From contig NW_025940781.1 in the NCBI RefSeq assembly GCF_000764305.2, forward strand, positions 175,588 through 239,587: a stretch of 64,000 nt of DNA. Reading direction: 5' to 3'. The first letter of the stretch is position 1; each line of letters starts with the position of its first letter. Made by a program: the position numbers and the translations under genes. Shown here piece by piece: positions 12,367 to 23,413 of this stretch. The stretch comes from Hyalella azteca. Its lineage: Eukaryota; Arthropoda; Malacostraca; Amphipoda; Hyalellidae. The notes beneath the pieces were generated by a model. The model was not told the DNA's origin and ran no database searches. It was given only the letters and a program-made list of their open reading frames with translations.

Positions 12367-14187
12367 ATTCTAAACATTGAGCAATACATTCACTAAACAC
12401 ATACATTCACATACATTCTGCTTCTTTCAAGTTTTCTTCAGTACCGCAGCCTCGCCTGGCGATAGAATTTATAGATAAAACAGAAACAGGCCGCGTGCGC
12501 CAAGGGAGTTGTTAAGCTGAATCCAAGTATCGGAATTATGGGTAGTTTGAGACACGTAAAATGAGGTAGCCAGAGGTTCTGTCCGTGTGCTGCAACTGCT
12601 GTTTTATCGGCACGGCAGCGGTGGCTCTCAGCTTATATAGTAGCTCTTCCTTATAGGGCGCAAGCTGCTATATAAAATGTTAGGATGTAAATATAGTACA
12701 TTCCTTTGTGAAGTGATGATCAAACTTTATTACTGAACGTAAATTTTAATACTCAATCTAATATTTAATTCGTGATACTATGGAAATTCGATTTTTATGT
12801 CTGATTTGATTCATTTGCGGTAAAATATGCAGCACCGGTATGTAAAAATTTTGGTAGCATTGGCTCAATTAAGATTAAAATCGTCTCGTATTTAATGACA
12901 TCCGTAACGCTTTGTTTCAGTGTGAGACGACACAATAATGCCTGTCGATCTCTAAGTGGGATTTTCAACTAATACAAAATGCGTCTCAAGAAGTTGTGAT
13001 CCATTAACGGGATGTATAAGCGATTCAAAGTTGAACGACGAATTTGTGATATGATGGATTCTCATGTGTGAAATTACGTACACAAAATGTATGAAAAAAT
13101 CTTTGCGTGCCAATTTAAGCAATTCATATTATACATATGAATATTATTACATATTATAACTGCGTATTAAAGTGTTCATTTGATACATAACGCCATAGAT
13201 ATAAAATGATGATTATAGCACAATTAAAAAGCATCTGTTGAGTTGAGAAGCTACCTGGACGTGACACAGTAGGTTAAGCTGTAGGATGTTGAGGCACTGC
13301 GAAAAAATTCTTGCATTTAACTGTTGAAATTTAAATAAAAACAAAACAGTTTCCTTGAAAATTTTAAGCTGAGGATTAAAGACCGTTCCTTGATAATTGA
13401 TGGTTTTGATGGGTCTCTCAATGAACAATATTTTTAAGCTTAATAATTATTTGATATTTGTGAGGACGATGAAATAGGAGGATATAAGCACAACAGGGGA
13501 TATAATAACTAGTGATAAATAGGGATTTATAGGGATATATTGATATAGGGGTATATATCCCTATATAGATATATAGGGATATATGTAAGGACTACAAATC
13601 TCAAGCAGCCGCCGTGATGGTCTGCTATTCTCAAGCATTTTACAAGTTCACCCACAATTGCATGCTTCGTTTCCAGGATATTAGGTCAGATAGAAATACA
13701 GTTGCCCGATGCTTACATAAACTACACAAGAATGCATCACTTGCACACTTCGTTCACGCGGAGTAAAGATTAATTGATGATGAGCAAGTTAAGAACTCGT
13801 CGTGTACGCTCGCAACGTAGGAGAGAAATTAAGTCAGGTATTTCCTGTATAGAAGATAAATTCAGCGAACAAATTACACAGGCAAGTGATACAAACAGGT
13901 GACACAAGAAAGTGACACAAGCAGGTGAAGAGGTGTGAATAGTTTTGGTTTGGTGTGAAATGTCGTGGCGGAGTCCACGCAGTGACTTTTACTAACAATT
14001 AAGAAAAAAAAATATATTTTCCAAGTTTCTGGCACTATCATAAAAGTTTTAAGGCCAGAACTGTACAGCTGCTGTGATCTGTTGAATCTTCAAATTATAA
14101 TTTAATGAATGATGTTGTTAAAGGCAGCAATAATGGGTTCACAAAAAGGCTGGCTGAAGAATGTCACAAGTTCGGTCATGTTGGCAT
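12367..14187. repeat. Tandem segmental duplication, copy 2 (about 1.82 kb)
   Basis: Head-to-tail copy of 10626-12366. Differences include changes near 12650 (ATAGGGCGCAAGCTGCTATA against a different spelling in copy 1) and a longer TATAGGGATA-rich patch around 13500-13590, which explains most of the 80 bp of extra length. The copy joins a G-rich minisatellite a few tens of bases further on. Confidence 0.93.
13520..13585. repeat. TATAGGGATA-type palindromic expansion
   Basis: Repeats of TATAGGGATATAT with the inverted form TATATCCCTATA can pair into hairpins. The matching site in copy 1 (about 11735-11775) has only the shorter, one-sided version. Confidence 0.75.
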
Positions 14188-14216
14188 CGCGTGTTTCATC
14201 ATTAGACGCAGAAGTG

Positions 14217-14520
14217 AGCAGGCCGGGGGTAGGCAGGCTGAGGGCAGGCTGGAGGCAGGCTATGGGCAGATAGGAGGCAGGCTGGCGGCAGGCTATGGGC
14301 AGGATGGAGACATGCTGGGGGTAGGCTAGGGGCAGGTTGGGGCAGGCTGGGGTCAGACTGTTTGGCTGGAGGCAGGCTGGTGCAGGCTGGGGCTAGACTA
14401 TTTGGCTGGAGGCAGGCTGGGGCAGGCTGGAGCAGGTTGGAGCAGGTTGGAGCAGGCTGGAGCAGGTCGGAGCAGGTTAGGGCGGGCTGGGGCAGGCTGG
14501 GGCAGGCTGGAGCAGACTGG
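14217..14520. repeat. G-rich minisatellite, unit about 10 bp (GGCAGGCTGG type)
   Basis: About 30 degenerate units such as GGCAGGCTGGAGCAGGTTGG. The G-rich strand is the plus strand. The array is stop-poor, so both strands show spurious open frames (a Pro/Ala/Leu-rich one on the minus strand). Confidence 0.92.
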
Positions 14521-15419
14521 TAGGCATGGAAGTAATACCACACCACGCAAGGCTGCCTCTGCCCTCAAGCTAATCCATGAGTGCCTGGCTCTTGTCGTAG
14601 CCTGACCAACACGCCTCCTGCCTTAGTATCAATCATTCGTAAATTATCGCCTGCTGTTCTCGGCCACGGGGAGGCCGTCGATATTACGTCCATGGTTCAG
14701 TTTAGGGGGCGACATTTCAGATGTGCTGTTGCGTATGTGGCTTCATTAACCAACCCGCGCTCACTTTACGATCATACACAGAAGCTCGAGAGCTGATATT
14801 ACTGCGTTTCGTAATGACACTCCTGGGTACGAATTTGGATTTACTATGTGAAACAAATTGTTATGATAATCTTGAACAAAAGTGCATCATTTCGCAAGAA
14901 AATAAAAGTTAGACTCATATGGTTGAGGTCAAATTTCTGTTATTGGTCATAAAAGAATTGACTGAAGCTCTGCTATAACGCAACCGCCGAGTAACGTCAA
15001 AGAATTATCAATAATATAAATACAAGTGGTGCATTTCGTAAGATTTTTCGAATTTCATCTATATCGCCGGAATTTACTTTGATGTTACCACACATGAGAT
15101 GACTGGTTTAAGATTGTTAGTCCCAAACTGTGTGCATTTAGTATATACTATTATTCTTTGCGGTATCACGGTCATTTTTTGGACTATCAAATGTAAATAT
15201 CGAATCTTGGCCTGTAGCTAGGGGCCAAGATACGAGTACAATTATATAGTTGATAGTCGAGTACAATTTTGAAACAGACCGGGATTAGGAAAAGTCATTT
15301 ATAATAAATAATATGGTATATCTCATCCCTAAGCACATAAAACGACTAAACAATATAGGAAATGTTTCAAAATAATTGAAAAATATGTCAAGTAAACGAG
15401 ACGCAGACAAGGCACTCAC
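14521..15419. other. Probable intron with one strong hairpin
   Basis: Nothing coding is convincing. At 15204-15231 ATCTTGGCC and GGCCAAGAT form a perfect 9-bp stem around a 10-base loop. Confidence 0.4.
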
Positions 15420-15650
15420 CTCGACGCCGTTCCACATGTAGTGAGGGGACGCCTCGTGGTGAGGGTTGTTCATCTGTTCAGCCATGAAGCTCATCCAGTG
15501 CATGAGGTTCTGAGGGGTTTGATGTTGCGAGGAATTGCCTCCTCCGTTGACAACTCCCCCATCGATGATACCAGGTCCTCCCCCACAGCCTCCCACAACT
15601 CCCCCACCCTTGTGCTGTACCCCGTCCGAGGGTGGCCATACAAGCGCCGC
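15420..15650 (-). CDS. Internal exon, 77 codons, Gly/His/Met-rich protein segment
   Basis: Best exon in the window. The minus strand reads TTATTGTGACAG as acceptor, then exactly 231 open bases, then GTCGAG|GTGAGT as donor. Both ends are in phase 0. The segment starts AALVWPPSDGVQHK, passes through a flexible Gly-rich stretch with Asn and Val (residues about 15-40), then a Met/His/Trp-rich part (LMHWMSFMAEQMNN, PHYMWNGVE). GC content is well above the flanking DNA, as expected for coding sequence. The upstream phase matches the exon at 48864-48903. The composition suggests a linker in a large regulatory or scaffold protein. I could not name the family. Confidence 0.68.
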
Positions 15651-18600
15651 CTGTCACAATAAATAATGTATATTACAAACCGAGCTTTCTTACAGAAATT
15701 TGTTTTTGTGTAGTGTTAGCTTGTTTATTTACAAAAAAACAAGAAATTTATAGATATTATTGTTATTATTATATAACTTCGCCCAAAAAAAAAGAACTGC
15801 ATAGATTTTATGAAACCGTGGAGGAGAATAATTGGAACTAAAATCTGTTGGCTTGCAGATTACTAATCAGATCTTACAAAGCAAAAGCTACGAGGAAAAA
15901 GTTCGTTTGAAATTTGCTTGCGATCTCCAAAGTACAAATGCAATGAATACGCAGGAGAAAAGAAAGTGTTTTTTAGTGTTCCAAATGCATATAAAAATTT
16001 GAACGAAATTTTGTGATGTACAGATGGATAGTCAATTTTTTCTATTTTCAGATTTGCGAACGAAGTGAGACGATAGTTTGAGAATCAATGTAGTGCATTT
16101 GAAAAACTTAGCGCGAAGGCTGCCAGCATGATCCAACAAAAATATTAAAATATAAAAGCAAAATAAATTTCGGAGGCAGGAGTAAAATTTATTTATTGTT
16201 CGGAGGCAAGCTATACAATTGGTTAGAAAAAAGTTGTATTGTTTCAAAGTTTGATTCCATGAAGCTAAAACCCAAGCGTTATCCCGCAGCAGTTTTGATT
16301 TTAGTGCAGGATTGACGTCTTTAACTTGCAGTGTAAGAGCAGAAGTTCATAAGGAAACTTCCCCATTAATGAATTGCGAGCTCAGCGAGTCAGAAGCGAG
16401 TACGTTTGATGCGCCACTTCGCCACGACGGCAGCGCTCGCGGCAACAGTAAGAAATACTCTGGAAGTATTTATTTATTAACGATTTTCTGGTTCGTTTTA
16501 TTAGTAGTGAAGCAGTGTTTTTGCCTGGCGTTGTTAGATCGCAAAATACTGCTTATATAATATAATACTGCTTATACGCAGTTAAGAATGACGGCTTAGT
16601 CGCAATTGGAATGTTAACGCGTCAGTCACCTATATAGACAACAACGAAAACTGAAGAAGTCTTATCATAATTGTCGCTTCCGAAGGTATTTTGGTGGAAA
16701 AACATGATTGGCTCAAAACTTTTTACTTCATATCAACGAGTCTGTGAAAGATTGTTCGGTCCAGCCTTTGGGGGCGCCTTGGCTGGTGTTGGGTTTCGAG
16801 TGGTATAGGCCTTTATAGGCTTGTGCGACAGCGCCCGCACAACTACCATCTTTATAGCTGAGATGAGGACTCATTTGATGGTTAGATTAATTATTTTTGC
16901 TTTGATTTCGTAGAATAAATTTCTTCCACCAGGGAAACGCTTTGAGGAAGTCCATGTTACATGGAGGAGTCCATGTTACATGGAGGAGTCCATGTTACAT
17001 GGAGGATATTTGTTTCTATTGGAGCCGTATATACTCTCGCGCTCTAGATCGAAGTGAGTAGTTAAAGTTATTGATTAAGCGTAAAAAAATCTATTGGAAA
17101 AATGAAGACCATTTGCATGCTAAATTAAGGCTATTCATATTTCTAAACCCCCTTGCCTAACTCGCAGCGCAATTAAAGGATTAAAGTATTATGGGTTATT
17201 GAAAAATTCTCACCGGAACGATTAACAAGTGCAGTACGGAAACAATTAACCAAATCAACGAGTTCGTTCACACAGAGCATTAATGAAAGAGTTAGTAACG
17301 ATTTTTTTTATTATGGTAAAGGAAACGTTCTATATTCTACGTATTCCTAATAAAGTTAATATTTCAGTAGAATGACAAGATGGTAGCGCGCTAGCCATGT
17401 CGGTGTTCACGCTGGCTTCCTATGAGCTTGCAGCAACTTAAGCCATTTCTTGCGCACGCTGCTCGACTCTGATACATACTTTACAAAGCGATGAAAAACT
17501 TTATTTTCCCTTCTTCTTCGAGCATCGTAGGTCGGCACAGTTTAATTTTACGCTATAACTCCCAGACACCTCACTGGAAAAGCATATGGTGAAGGATTTC
17601 TACGATTCTAATGACACGTTATCGAGGACTTCACGGGTAATTAGAGTTGAGTTATGGCTCTGTTGTTTTCATAGCGTATGCTCCCATGAAGCTCTGTCGC
17701 AAGGGCCGTGGAAACTTATGGTCTGTGAGTACAAAAACAATTGAATACGGTTTCTTGGTGGTGCCGAATTTAAGTTAGGTTTCTGTACACTAGAAATGGC
17801 ATTCATTATTGTCGAAATTTGCGGAAGATCTAAAAAAAATGTAAGAGCTGAGGAAATAAAGTTAAAAGCTTTTCTTTGAAAATTTGTCGATACTTTTTGA
17901 ATTTCATAATAAAAATTAAACATAGGAAAAAATTTTCCTTGTATGGTAGAAATACATCTGAACCTTTTATGCGAGAATATAACTTTTATTTTACTGGCTG
18001 ATGGGAGTATATTTCAGAGTTTAATAACTTGAATCAAGTGCAACGAAATTTCTATCTTCAGAAGCAGTAATAGTTGGATTTATATGATGTGAACTTGTTC
18101 GTCATGTGTCATGCGCGGAACAAGTGTGAATGTGAAAGGGTAATTGAATGACATAAAAGTGAGTGCTTCAACTCGCACCTACATCACTTTTCTCTCCTAT
18201 ATTGTTATTATTGAAAGGGTCAGAGAGTAACAATAGTTTTTGCCTGCCACTCCGTACAATGTAAGTTTCTAATCAATGCTCAACAATGTTAACAAAGCGA
18301 AGTTGGTGAGGAAAATTTCCAATGCTGGAAATAATGACAAAACTTCGTACACAAAGACCGGATTTTTTTGCGTGTAAGTGTTGTGGCGAAATCAATGTAG
18401 GGGGCTTAAAACATTCCGTGTGCTGAACTTGTTTCTAAAATTGAGTTATTGAAGCAGAAAATTATTTAATAGAGATGAAAAATATTTCATTGTATTTTTC
18501 AAGTACTTCAGAAACCAACCTGAATAATGGATCTTGAAATGAACAAAAAGGACAAAGCATTTCTTATCATTCCGATGCTCATTACATTGAACATGATGCA

Positions 18601-20150
18601 TTCCTAATTGCTTTGTATAATTTGGGTGAAAATAACGTGGTGTTCAGTAACAAGCAGATACTCTCGCAGGAACATGGACATGCGGTGCAAAGGTAAAAGA
18701 GCAATTTACACTATGCACCATTTTGAAAATTTTAATTTTTCATTTTTCAAACCTCCATTACTTTTGTGTACGAAACACAGCTAAAACAGTACCGGTAAAT
18801 GGGCCAGAAAAAACGTCTAATTGGCTCACATTAAAACGAATATAATAAAATTTCGAAAATTTCAAAGCCTCCGGGAGGGATAACGATTACATTGAACAAG
18901 ATTTCGAGAATCGCGCAAAAAACGTGTAATTTACTCGGCAGAGCAGGCTGTATGCATGCCTCGCAATAGAGCTTCCTGCGCTGGTATTATTACAACCATG
19001 CAAGCTTTTCAGACTATTTTGCACTGCCCCCACGGCAAGGGCGGTACTCTTGTATATAATAATTCTATGGAAATCACTGGTTCTACAAAGGGAGTTATAC
19101 TTAATTGTATAACATAAGCCGGGTTCATCTGAACCTGGCGCGGTATGGAGCCTCCATTCATTTGCTTATTTATATTTGTTAATAGAAGCTCTGTAATCGA
19201 AATATGTGGAGACCATCGAAAAATATGAGACTTTATAACTATAATGAAGGGCTTCATTTAGCGTACCTTGGGTCATATAACAGGATATATAGTTATATTA
19301 TTTCAACACCATAACAATGGAAGTAGTTCTTGCCGCGGCGAAGCTACAGATCTTCAGCAACGCATCAAATGAATTGACGAATATTTTGCCAGAGGCTCTT
19401 GCACTTTCATTAATGAAGTGAATGCGTCTCAGACGCCCCAGGCAGTCTCAGGTAAACTGAGCGGATGGTGAACGACAAAAATCTATTTGTTTCATTGACT
19501 TGGATTGATGACTTGCTAGATATTCAGCGTCGAGGAGATTTTATCTAAATAAATTCCGATATCCTTCAAACGATTGCAACAGGATAAAAATGCTCGATGC
19601 TGTTCTTTCTGAGACATAAGTCAAGAATGATATGTGTGCAAATGAACATTCAAAGTCACCGCTTTATATTTTCCTTTCTGTAAAATATTAGACGTTTCCC
19701 CATTGTCCAAGTAGGCCTGTTTCACTGCTCCATTAACTAATTGCTTTGTTGGCATTAAAGAAATAAAAGAAATCATGGACTGGCAGCATTGCAATGACTG
19801 TGCCATGTTTGATAACAAGTTTTATTACGTAACCAAAATATGATCATTCAATCTGGGAAGAATATCCTCTGAAAAATATGAAAGCCGAACGCATAAGAAG
19901 AAACTTCTACTACATTTCGGAAATGGCTAAAAACTTTTTACGATTCGACCAGCCAATAGGAGCTTTCTGGCCACCGCGACCGCTAGGGAATCCAATATTG
20001 CAGTAGTTTATATTAATTGGATGAACAATGTTGTCTCAATATTGTCCGTAATGGCAGGAGTGGAATCATTGAGGATGATTGATGTCCTGGATACTGACAA
20101 ACGTGATGTGAGGAACGCTTTTGCACGCGCGGGACGAGGCAGGAGGATGA
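15651..20150. other. Probable intron, mostly featureless
   Basis: Apart from the 19-bp repeat at 16951-17005 I see only short chance frames. It lies in the long interval between the exons at 48864-48903 and 15420-15650. Confidence 0.4.
16951..17005. repeat. Three tandem 19-bp units with dyad symmetry
   Basis: TCCATGTTACATGGAGGAG starts at 16951, 16970 and 16989. Each unit holds TCCATGT and ACATGGA as an inverted pair, so each can form a short hairpin. Confidence 0.92.
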
Positions 20151-20268
20151 AAGCGAGTGATGAAACGTGAACTCTAAGCGAGTGATGAAACGTAAACTCT
20201 AAGCGAGTGATGAAACGTAAACTCTAAGCGAGTGATGAAACGTAAACTCTAAGCGAGTGATGAAACGA
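20151..20268. repeat. Minisatellite, 25-bp unit, five copies
   Basis: Units beginning AAGCGAGTGATGAAACGTAA start at 20151, 20176, 20201, 20226 and 20251; the last is cut short. The copies are nearly identical. Confidence 0.95.
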
Positions 20269-20275
20269 GAGCCAT

Positions 20276-20520
20276 ACTCGGCGGAGTCAAACGGCCGGAG
20301 TGAAACAGCGGCGTAAAACGGCAGAGTAGAACGGTGGGGTAAAACAGTGAGCTATAACGTTGGAGAGAAACTGCGGGGTGAAACAACAGGGTGAAACGGC
20401 CGTGTGAAACAGCGAAGTCGAACGGCAGAGTCAAACGGAATGCAGAGTCAAACGGTGCAGTTGAACGGCAGAAACGAACGACGGAGTTGAACGTTGGGAT
20501 GAAGCTGCGGGTCGGAACGG
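20276..20520. repeat. Degenerate minisatellite, unit about 13 bp
   Basis: About 16 variable units of the form GAAACGGCAGAGT follow the 25-bp array directly. They share the GAAACG core with it, so the two arrays may have a common origin. Confidence 0.85.
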
Positions 20521-21184
20521 AGGGAGTCCACTTTGGTATATAATCTAACATTAGCATTTAGTTGACATTTTGTGTTAGTTATCTCGTGCAGAAAGTAATA
20601 GCCTCATTTGCCCCGCTGAGCCAACTAAAGCTGATGAGTCGTCATCGCTATATATCCTTCCATCCTATGGCTATGGGAAATTAGGGATTGGGAGATAGCC
20701 ATTGTTTGAGTCGAGCCGTTAGATGAGGCTAGAACATTTGTGAGGAGGCAAAAATATATTATTACAAAATGATGTTGGTAAAGTAATTCTCTAAATTGAA
20801 GTATTACTGACCAATAATGCAGTAATTAAAAGCTGTAATAACTCATTTATGTCTAGTCAAAGCGATTCGTTGAAAAATATTTAAATTCATTTATATATAA
20901 ATTAGATTTAATTGGCAAAAGCTTTTTTGATTCGTAATAAATTGAGATTCCATATATTGAATGCTCAGCCACACAGTACAGGCTTCCAGTATAGATGGTG
21001 CGTGAGCTCGGCCACCGCATGATACAGAGGCCGTTAGTGGACGCAGTTATCTATATTAATTAGCTTGTGCGGATATACGAGAGTCTCTGATGAGGATGAA
21101 TAAGGGGAAATGTGCCTCATTACTGTCTTTTCCATTTACAATCCAATTACGCTGAGCTCCATTCTGTTATTAAGAACAGGATAC

Positions 21185-21358
21185 CGGAGACGGTGTTAGT
21201 GTAAACACAGGTGTAAAAAACAACAGCCCGCGGTTACCCCGCAATATTGGAAGCACTGAGTCCGCACAGCCGGACTCTGTTTTATTCTCTCACAAATTGA
21301 GGTGGAATCGAACACAGTCAACCGATGATCGGGAGCGACCAGCCTTTGACCACTCAAA
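21185..21358 (-). mobile_element. tRNA-related SINE-like piece or tRNA pseudogene
   Basis: On the minus strand GAGTGGTCAAAGG (21343-21355) resembles a pol III A box and GTTCGATTCC (21304-21313) is a good B box, about 30 bases apart as in tRNA-derived promoters. The tRNA fold is poor: the T stem does not pair and no acceptor stem is visible. Past the B box comes non-tRNA sequence with a dyad, GAGTCCG and CGGACTC, at 21259-21279, as a SINE body might have. No second copy was found in the window and no target duplication was identified, so the right end is a guess. Confidence 0.4.
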
Positions 21359-21565
21359 CTTCTCGTCGAGAAGCTAAAAGTATATTTATTTTTCGATAAA
21401 GTATAACCAGTTCTTCCACATACATTTTTGTCCTATTGGTGCTTTGCGACACTTACAGATCAAGACGTAGCTGCAATTCCACTACGCTTAGCCAGGCAGA
21501 AAATCGGATGAGATATTTGCAATGAACCGTTTATCAGCACTCAGCTGAGAATTTGTTATGACGAT

Positions 21566-21735
21566 TAACTATGTCTAAGTATTCATTAAGATTAATCATG
21601 GCTAAGTATTGATTAATATTAATCATGGCTAAGTATTGATTAACATTAATCATGTCTGAGTATTGATTAAGATCAATCATGGCTAAGTATTGATTAACAT
21701 GAATCTTGTCTGAGTATTGATTAAGATTAACCATG
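21566..21735. repeat. Minisatellite, 27-bp unit, about six copies
   Basis: AT-rich units of the form ATGGCTAAGTATTGATTAAC. Because 27 is a multiple of three, the minus strand reads a 9-residue periodic frame (NQYLAMIN and variants). I see no evidence that it is translated. Confidence 0.92.
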
Positions 21736-23082
21736 TCTAGTGGATGCTCCATTAAGAGTCATTTTAATCGATTTTGTTTCTGAACTCAATAACTGAAAAG
21801 ATGATATTTACTGATGCGCAAAAAGTTTCTCCCAAAAAATTCAAAATGAATATATTCAAGCCAATATTTACATATGTACATCCCACAGCTGGTAGATGCT
21901 GAAACCATCATTCAAGTAGGGATTTTTATTGCATTCACCTTACAATCTCGCGCACTGTCATAATGTTGGCAATGTATTTTCTAATTGCCAATATGCCTTT
22001 TAAATTGGACGTTTAATTTGTTTTCGACAATTATTAAGTAATTGATACCGCGATGGCTTATTATTTAGAGGAAGCCGTGCAGTCGCAGACAGGAAACAGG
22101 ACATGATGAAGCTGGCCCTACACAACGCTGTTCGCCCACACAAAATATACCGGGATTATAGGAGGGAAAATTGGAACAAATGTACGGCTGCTTATAATAT
22201 AGACAATTTATTTGTTTATTGGCGGACAATGTTAATTAAACGGATTGATATCCCAGGAATCAGTATTCCCAAAACTTTCACGTCTAACGCTATTCAGGGA
22301 CATGTTTAGATATTAACTTCAACGACAATAACTAATAAAATAGAAAACTGCTAGGTTCTCATGGATGTTAAGCATTGTCTGGCCATTAACGCTTCATGAT
22401 TGGTTATAGGGAAAATCTGAAACCTAAATTATGCGCAAACTGCAACTAAATACAGTCTCTCATGATATGAGGTATGGCATTAGACTGTTGCAAATGAGTT
22501 AAATAGTCAAGAGGGAACACAAATTCTCTTATTCCTTTCAGATTAAGGGCTGGATTGGTGGCTGCCGTAGAAAAAAGTTTTTTTTTACAAGGCGTCAACG
22601 AAGAACATCAGCCAAATTAGTTCATAGCTTATTTAAATCAAGCAAAGACTTTGTTTAAATAATAATTGACAGAGACTTGACAAATTCCTATAATTGAAAA
22701 TCTTTCTGACGGGTAGAAAAAATAAATAGTGAATAAGCTTTCTGTTTCATTTGAGCTCAAAATTCATGCTTTAGTTCTATTCTTGAATAATGGGGCTCTC
22801 AGTACAAAATTTACAGAACGTGTAAAACTGGTGAAAACGAGGAAAAAAAATTAGTGATAGACATATAACTAGGAAAATTACAGAAATAAAATCTCTAATA
22901 AACCGAAGGTTTACTGCTCATGCAATCAAGAAAGTTTCAGCTCTCAGCATAAGCCTGTGACAGCAAATATGGCCTGTGCAACTAATGAAGCAGCTGTTCT
23001 TCTGTCTTGATATTAGCCGAAGATAAGATCGTGTGAGTCTTTTGATGGAACACACATCCCATCCCGTACGCAACATTGTAAA
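21736..23082. other. No supported gene
   Basis: AT-rich sequence with chance frames only. Confidence 0.4.
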
Positions 23083-23413
23083 CTCATGACCAACGACCGC
23101 TCATGACCAACAATGCTCATGACTAAATAACGCTCAAGACCAACGACCGTTCATGACCAACGACCGCTCATTACCAATGACCGCTCATGACCAACGACCG
23201 CTCATGACTAACGACCGCTCATGACCAACGATCGCTCATGACCAACGATCGCTCATGACCAACGACCGCTCATGACCAACGACCGCTTATGACCAACGAC
23301 CGCTCATGACCAACGACCGCTCATGACCAACGACCGCTCATGACCAACGACCGCTCATGACCAACGACCGCTCATGACCAACACTCATGACCAACGACCG
23401 CTCATGACCAAGT
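23083..23413. repeat. Minisatellite, 17-bp unit, about 19 copies
   Basis: CTCATGACCAACGACCG repeats almost without interruption. Variants include CGATCG for CGACCG and a shortened unit near 23381. There are no unique spacers between the units. Confidence 0.96.

Noticed and set aside
14202..14605. Pro/Ala-rich and Gly/Ala-rich frames
   Set aside because: They arise from the G-rich 10-bp minisatellite.
20631..21094. CTGATGAG strings at 20631 and 21087 (also 45502), as in hammerhead ribozymes
   Set aside because: No paired stem II followed by a GAAA core in register was found at any of them.
23083..23413. Could be taken for a CRISPR array
   Set aside because: The 17-bp units are contiguous, with no spacers, and the context is eukaryotic.
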